Source: Ophiosphaerella korrae
Taxonomy: Eukaryota; Ascomycota; Dothideomycetes; Pleosporales; Phaeosphaeriaceae
Length of the DNA stretch: 64,000 nucleotides
Assembly (NCBI GenBank): GCA_028456385.1
Contig: JALNQF010000089.1
Location: forward strand, 62,001-126,000
Direction of reading: 5' to 3'
The translations under genes and the position numbers were made by a program. The notes beneath the pieces were generated by a model. The model did no database searches. It was not told where the DNA came from and worked only from the letters and a program-made list of their open reading frames with translations. Below are positions 57,866-64,000 of this stretch, one piece after another; within the stretch, counting starts at the first letter, position 1, and each line of letters starts with the position of its first letter.

Positions 57866-60306
57866 ACCCCTGCGTGGCGCCGTTGGCGTTTCCCTTATAT
57901 AGATAATCATATAGCGCTCTCAAATGTACCCGATCGAGGCCATGCAAAATGATGGGAACTTGTTGAGCAAGAATAGCAAAGCGGTGCCGAAATTCCAAAA
58001 ATTCAGCTATGGAATTATATTCTGCACGCTATAGGTGATCTCGACAGCTGCGTTGCACAGCCATGTTGGGCCCCTGGCCTTGGCTCTAAATATCAACGGC
58101 TGAATCAAGCACATGGTGTTCGATGGCTCAGAGGCTGTGAGTGAGCGGTAGTGATTGTTGAATATCGTGCTATACTACGAGGCCGCCGGTGTATATTAGG
58201 AGATGGATGATGATGTACACAGGCCTAGTGTGCACTAGTTGCTCCGATCGGCCACGGAGCACAAAGGGTTACAAGAGATGATAGTGCCGATGGTGGTCTG
58301 CCATGGTTATCAACTTCTGTATGCAACTATAGGAGCAAGGTTCTGCTCCCAAGAGTGGTTCGATTTTGGTAGCGAGTATCACTAAACCTGTTAGCAGATT
58401 ACACTTGGAGTCAGACGGTTTCGTTAAACTTATGTCTTTGAGTTCTATGAAAATGTCCCTTGTATTTTCTCCTTGGCTCAGAGGTATACGTTCCATCGCG
58501 AAGCGTTTGTAATAGGCTTATATTTGGACCCAGGAGCATGATGAAAATTGCTGCAACCTCGGCTGCTCCAATCTTGAGTCAATCATATCAAGTAACACTA
58601 TCGGAGAGCTGCATAATTACTGGTGTACAATGGTTCTATTTCGAATGTTCCAAGCAGTCGCAGAAGTTTCAGAGGCGGTTGTAGCATCAAAGCAAAGAGC
58701 GTCTGCTATCATCACGGGCCTGCCTCAAAAGCTGCAAATTCGTGTCCGGGGTCATATTTTTATTTTTGACACTGTGCATAGTTAAAAGACCTAATCAATA
58801 TGATCTCCGAAAACTGCGTAACTGCTGAGTGTTACTGTCAATTGACGTCTTTCGAAAAATAGTAACGCAACCTACTCGAAGTGCAACAGGGCTAGATTAG
58901 GATTGTGCCTACGGCCAGGATAACATGTCTTTTCTTAGGTCGAGAACACCGCTAGACTCGGGGCGCATAAACACGAGATTGAAGACCATAGGCCACTATT
59001 TTATTTCCTTCTATTATTGTGAGATACTTCATCGAAGCAACCCATAGATGTAACTAGCCACGACGAGCTACGTTGATGCAACTTGACTGAGCTCGTTTAC
59101 TTGAGATCTGCCAACCCAGTCTTCCGGAATTGTACGTCATGAAAGGCGGGGCACTTATTGACCACATATTAGGTCAACAACAGAGCGCAGCAACCCACTG
59201 GTTTTGGCTTTGTGCGAATGACCTGTAGTCTCGAATATGTAGAAGGGCTCTGGCTAATCGAGGCTGAAACCTTGCGTGAATTCAGCAATGACTTCACGAA
59301 GCGCTCTGATTGCACTGCGTGTGTTGTTCGAGCCTCCCACCGCCATTCGCGGACAATGACAGCGGACCAAGGAGCATGTACCAAGGGCAGCTGCAGAGTG
59401 GCCTTGCAAAAGGGTCGCGTCGATTTGAGGTCACGGGTAGCGACAGTAGCGCCCCAGCAGCAGCCCCAGCATGTTTTTGAAGCCTTGGAGCGGTCTGTTC
59501 TGAGACATGAACACCGCCTTTTCGTTAACAAACAAGTCCACAAGCAATGCAAGTTTACTCCACTACAGATCCAGAGCAGACGTCTGTGCCGATGCCTCCG
59601 GCTAGCATATCCAAGACAAACATCAAGCCAGAAAGCGTCAGTGACAAGATGATCAAGAGGCTTTTGGAAAATGAGACAGTGTCTCACTAGCAGCACAAGG
59701 TTGGCTTTGTTGAGAGACATGTATTTGTTTTTCCAATGTGACAGACATTCGTGATGATATCTAGGTATCTGAAGGCAAGCCAGGCGCTAGATCTCTCGAG
59801 TGTCGTTACCAGAATAAAGATTGCTATGGCACACCGACATTGCATCGATCTACCGATCTATTCACCGAAATTGAGCTGCAAGGCGCCCAAATACATTTTT
59901 CAGATTGGAGATGGGACCACGTTTGCAATGCTGTGGCCAAGGGGGTCGTGCGTTTGTGCGAGCGGGAAGTCGCAGATGCAGGCGACTCGCTCTTTGCTTG
60001 ACAACGAGATGGATAAGCCAACCTGGTCATCACTGGTCATCACAAGAAACACGCGTGATGCTACTGGAGCATCTCTGAGCTATGGCCAGCAGAGCCTGAA
60101 TCATGCTGGTTGATCAGCGCATGCATCTACGGATGCTGCTCCAGATCTTTAGACCGTTAGAAGTGACGGTAGGTCCATCCTCGCAATTGTAGCATGTGAC
60201 CCTCTAAGAACCGCAGGATATATTTAGTCGTAGTAACAGTGTGAATCAAACGCCTGAAGTCACAGCTTCAAGGCTGAGATTTGGCAATGGTTGTGAACTC
60301 GCACGG

Positions 60307-60618
60307 TTAGCCGTAGATTGGATATGACTTGCTAGTTGAACTATTAAGGGCAATCAGATCAAAGTTTGTACCACAAGGGTTACCGCTCTGAATGCAGGGT
60401 TCAACATGAGCAGTGTTTGATACCGTGGAACGGCATTGCCTCGATCCCATTTTCCTACCATCGCACTGTGCTTGACTCAGCATTTGTTTACAGCAGCTAT
60501 CATTGGCTAAGGGAAGTATATGTCCCGCCTCGCAGGCTGGCAAGCTATCCAGTGTGCTTTCTGAAACCCAGCATGCACATGGGCACCGGACGTTACCTGC
60601 AGAACGCTCGGGCGAGCT
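60307..60618 (-). other. Candidate Cys-rich exon
   Basis: A clean open frame following a TGA at 60621-60619. It reads NVRCPCACWVSESTLDS, then PACEAGHILPLANDSCCKQM, AQCDGRKMGSRQCRST, EPCIQSGNPCGTNFD and a stop at 60307. Ten Cys in about 95 residues, an even number, is unusual for chance sequence and common in secreted fungal proteins. No signal peptide is attached; a first exon upstream (a hydrophobic NRLVFAFSLAA lies near 60690) would be needed, and no fully consistent splice was found. Confidence 0.25.
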
Positions 60619-61417
60619 TCAACTAGCGACGCACGTAGGTGTAGCGGTTAGCCGCCAGAGAGAAGGCAAAAACTAGCCTGTTAAAAGGACTTGGGTGCGG
60701 CATACTTAGAAAAGCCTGCTTTCTATCAGTACCTGTTGTCTCGTCCCCAGATTCCTGCCGATCATTTCTTCCCCTCTGATATAGGCTGAGACCAGATCCA
60801 TTCAACAGTCACATTCCAGGTTTCGGTTACTTGCTGTGTCTTCTGCTGCCTTGTCCTCGGGCCGAAACTCAAACTCACTGGTCCAGCTGTACCATTGCGA
60901 TTGACGAGCAGGACTATCCGCTGGACACCACACGAGGTTGTCTAGTCGCCACGGGACCAAACCGTTTGCCGGGGGGCGCCACCTTCATTTTAGGATAAGA
61001 CCAGGCTGATTTGCGCACCCCTTCACTACGCGGTATAGAGCATTCTTCCACGCATGTATTGTCCGCAAGACATTTAGACAAATAAAGTAAGTGCTTTTTT
61101 CATTGTCAACTCTGTCTCTTGTGAAAGCTGATGAGATGTCTAGACCAATAGCTGTCTTTCACTGCGGGGGGTTCGTAGGGTGAAACCATCTACTGTCGTC
61201 TCGGGCGATTGACGGATTGTCCTCGTGAGCAATCTGCAAACAGGGTTTGGTCAGTCTCTTGTATTTATCCCTTGCCACCAAAAATCTTCTGGGTCAACGT
61301 CAATTGTCGTTTCACAGCAGCACAATCTACGATACTAACCTTGCCCAGCTCGTCGTCCTTGAAAGACCTGGTACTAGACATCAGTCCGAAACATCTCACT
61401 TGAATCGAGCTCGAGCC

Positions 61418-62806
61418 ATGGAAATTAACTCGCTGCTTAACCCAACCACCGGTAACGAACTCAAGGCGACATCTGGCATATCATATTCACTATCAGCCAC
61501 CGTCGCTCCAAAGAAGCAAAGGGTAGCAAAGGACGCTCCAATCTTCACGGAAGGCAACAAAACGGTTGGTATTGTTAACTACTATCCTCATGAAATTGAA
61601 AAGGATCATTTGACTGCCCAATATGTATTTCGAATATATCCTCTGGGCCGGGGCGAGATAAGTCAGAAAGGTGTCCGGCATATTCCATACAATAGTGACA
61701 AAAAAGACTTCTTTGAGAAAACCGGGCGAGAAGCATTCGAAGGTATGTTTGTATCCACAAAGGTAGATGCCAGAGCTAAGCCACACAGTATTCCAGTACA
61801 CATTCAAAAAGCCTGGCGAGGATAAGGAATATGTGGTCGTATGGGACTATAACGTTGGTTTGGTCCGCATGACACCTTTCTTCAAGGCATGCAAGTATCC
61901 GAAGGTTGGTTTGGCTCCTATGTGAAGAAAGAAATGAATTGACAAGGACAGACGGTACCTGCCAAAGCTATGAAAGAGAATCCGGGGCTGAAAGAGATAT
62001 GCTACAGCATCACAGGTGGCGCTCTGGTGTGTCAAGGTCAGTTTGGATTATCGAAGCTCCAAGCCATGATTTGCTGACCTGTGTTAGGATACTGGATGCC
62101 TTACGAGGCTGCTAAAGCCATAGCGATGACCTTTTGCTACGAAATCAGATGCGCACTGATACCCATCTTTGGCAACGATTTCCCTTCCAAGTGTCTCAGG
62201 CCAGACCATTCGAACTTTGCCAAATTCCTCATAGACCCAGCGACCGTACAGTGCTGCACGAAGGATACAACTCGTTTTCGCACCGAGGGCAGTTCATACC
62301 GCATCTCAGTGCCCCAGCATTCCCCCCCAATCACGGAGCCACAAACGGTACACTTCGGCTCCCCATGGACGACACCAAGGGCGTTACGAGAGCGCCGTCA
62401 CCAACCGGCTGATCTCGAAAGCGGGTACGAGACCGACACCGACTTTAGTGACAGGAATGTCTTCTCACCACAAGTTTCCCCTCGCAGTCGGTTCACCACG
62501 GTAAACAGGCGGCATCGGTCACCACTCACGCCCAGTTCGTCCATGATAAGTTCTCCTATCAACATGCACACCTCTCCGCGTATTCAGATGCCGGTCGCCG
62601 TTCCAGACGACTCTGGAAATGAGCGTCTCGCTATGAAGCGAACCTACTCCGACGTGGCATGCAGTGAACATGACAATGACAAGATGGTTCCTTGCCCTTC
62701 AAAATCAAATATCGCTAATAGCACTGAGGTTGAAGCGGCTGAGGCATTGCTGTCATTAAGCGGGTGGAACAACACGTCGGTGAAGAGAGCGTGTCGAGAG
62801 ACTTAA
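61418..62806 (+). CDS. APSES/KilA-N-type DNA-binding regulator (Xbp1-like)
   Basis: 414 aa in four exons: 61418..61742, 61789..61904, 61952..62036 and 62088..62806. Introns are GTATGT...CACAG, GTTGGT...GACAG and GTCAGT...GTTAG; the sum is 415 codons. The start [14 protein letters not shown] and the downstream APSES-like core ([85 protein letters not shown]) match the fungus-specific APSES/KilA-N proteins related to yeast Xbp1 and Neurospora/Aspergillus counterparts. This winged-helix-like domain binds DNA; members govern development, sporulation or starvation responses. The C-terminal 180 residues are Ser/Pro-rich, ending [12 protein letters not shown], a short motif often seen in these regulators. 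Nuclear role is inferred. Confidence 0.82.
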
Positions 62807-63114
62807 GTGAGGAATGTGCTTGTCTCCCCACTTACCTTGATGTGCTGGTGGTTGGCTACTGCACCGAGCAACCACCTTTCTTGATGTTGATATCAAGCGG
62901 TCACTTTGTTTTGAAAAATTTGGTGGCGTTCATTTTATTTACACACATAGACGGCGTTTTCTGGTTTCTCAGCGCGCATGATCAGCACTTTATATGTACT
63001 CTTGGCGTTTGCTAGTGCTTTGTTAGATTGGCCATGGCAGGCTTCATTTCCTACGTATCGCTCATGTATAGAAGATCGAAAATTCAATTTATGTATACAA
63101 TCCAGCGCTCATGT
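62807..63114. other. Convergent 3' intergenic region
   Basis: About 300 bp between the APSES gene and the glutathione transferase, which face each other. Polyadenylation regions are expected; no coding motif. Confidence 0.4.
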
Positions 63115-63875
63115 TTATTTAGCTTGTGCCTTGAGAGCCTCGATTCTCTTCTTCGTTCCGGCAATGTTCGCCTCTTCATCCCAAACATACAAGACGCTCT
63201 CTAGCTTGACAACCTCAGCGGCCCACTTGGAGAAGTTGGGGAGAGTATTGAAGCCATCCCCTAGGGACTGTGGAAGCAAACCATGTTTTATGAGGGCATA
63301 TGTACGCAGGATAAATGGTGCAGTCAAAGCTTCGGCAAGTGTCACCTTGCTGCTGCCCCCAAAAAATGGCGCAGCATCCTTGAGCAACGGCTCAATCTCC
63401 TTGCCGACAATGCCCACAAGTTCTTTCGTCAGCTTTTGCTGCTCGTCCGACTCAGCCTTGAGAATCTGGAACCAGAAGCTTCCGGCTTTGGAGAACCATG
63501 TGTCGACGAAGAAATTGATGCGCGCTCTGGTCAGCGCATCTTTTGGATTGCCTGCGGCGGGGAACAGGTGCGAAGGGTATGCATCGGCCAAAAAGGTAGC
63601 GACGATACCAGATTCTGTAAGAATCTCTCCATTGAAGTCTATTGTAGGGACGAGACCACGCTAATAAAAGGTCAATAAGACAGCTGCGGCGAAAGGATTG
63701 TACTGACTGGATTAAGCTCCAAGTACCAAGGCTCTCTCGGTGTATTCAAATCAATGATAACCTCGTCGTACTTTAATCCCAGCTCTTTCAAAACGATGTG
63801 TGCACGATGTGCCCAGGGACAACCATGGTTTGTATACAGAGTGATCTTTGGGGCATCGCCGTTGGTTTGAGCCAT
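63115..63875 (-). CDS. Glutathione S-transferase, omega-like
   Basis: 237 aa in two exons, 63875..63708 and 63660..63115, with intron GTCAGT...TTATTAG in phase 0. The thioredoxin-like N-terminal domain has a cysteine active site (LYTNHGCPWAHRAHIVLKEL, Cys about 19), the cis-proline segment RGLVPTIDFNGEILTESGIV and the ESxxI glutathione contact. The helical C-terminal domain follows (ALTRARINFFVDTWFSK, ending AEVVKLESVLYVWDEE). A cysteine, not Tyr or Ser, at the active site points to omega-type thiol transferase or dehydroascorbate-type chemistry, not classic conjugation. Cytosolic, no signal peptide. A TTATAAAC element about 110 bp upstream (near 63982-63989 on the minus strand) may be its TATA box. 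Confidence 0.92.
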
Positions 63876-64000
63876 GTTGACTTTGGATGACGATGAGACC
63901 TCGGGATTAGTGAATAACTGATATCTAAAGGATCAAAGCTATAGAAGTGCGATAATGGTGAGGCATGAGCGATTTGTGGTGTTTATAAGCCACTGTACTC

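Larger units (their letters stand above)
55773..61417. other. 5.6-kb gene-poor stretch with APSES gene leader at its right end
   Basis: No firm gene. Two weak candidates are listed separately (57292-57865 and 60307-60618, both minus). The remaining open frames (for example about 56211-56450, 59169-59720) overlap on opposite strands and carry no motifs. Base composition is average, not as AT-rich as the 28-30 kb block. The last 200 bases (61200-61417) probably contain the leader of the APSES gene. Confidence 0.4.

Noticed and set aside
59169..59720. 183-codon minus-strand frame and 146-codon plus-strand frame over the same DNA
   Set aside because: Mutually overlapping, no motif, no splice-consistent neighbours, composition like non-coding sequence.
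1..64000. tRNA genes, rRNA and CRISPR arrays
   Set aside because: No cloverleaf with A/B boxes, no rRNA core sequence and no regularly spaced repeats were found; CRISPR is not expected in a fungal nuclear genome.

Overview
The window looks like nuclear DNA of a filamentous ascomycete fungus. Genes are single transcription units on both strands. They carry short introns (about 45-130 nt) with GT...AG ends and fungal branch sites (for example TACTAAC just before the last TOP2 exon). Families include HET-domain proteins, a NACHT/TPR NLR-like protein, a WD40 HET relative, an APSES/KilA-N regulator and a heme-thiolate peroxidase. A Dothideomycete (Pleosporales-like) source is my inference from the protein flavour; it is not proven here. 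Several decayed genes carry mostly TAG/TAA stops where CAG, CAA or TGG would be expected, which is the pattern left by repeat-induced point mutation (RIP).

Layout. 1-12.3 kb: a 3'-truncated OSH3-type oxysterol-binding protein (-), a GDSL/CE16-like secreted esterase (+) and a very large five-exon NACHT/TPR protein (-). 12.3-30.3 kb: a gene-poor, decayed stretch. It holds a HET-WD40 pseudogene that has lost its NACHT core, a RIP-like coding relic, an aminoglycoside-phosphotransferase-like pseudogene with only TAG stops, a broken membrane-protein gene, one intact secreted protein and one intact chloroperoxidase-like enzyme. 30.3-48.2 kb: mostly housekeeping-like genes: class II aldolase, two histidine-phosphatase family proteins, a WBP2-like PPxY protein, peroxisomal 3-ketoacyl-CoA thiolase, an intact HET protein, an interrupted gene of unknown family, TBP and DLT1. 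48.2-50.5 kb: a decayed RING-like gene and a tiny signal-peptide ORF with its own TATA box. 50.5-55.8 kb: DNA topoisomerase II. 55.8-61.4 kb: no clear gene, two weak candidates. 61.4-63.9 kb: an APSES/KilA-N regulator and an omega-like glutathione transferase.

Functional themes. Three loci (the NLR-like gene, the HET-WD40 pseudogene and the intact HET gene) belong to families used in fungal non-self recognition and programmed cell death. The first two lie on either side of, or inside, the decayed block, so 5-25 kb reads as a fast-evolving accessory island next to conserved chromosome. The TBP/DLT1/TOP2 part looks like stable core genome. No operons, tRNA, rRNA or CRISPR were recognised. Exon boundaries come from splice-signal and reading-frame logic only; they were not checked against transcripts or databases.
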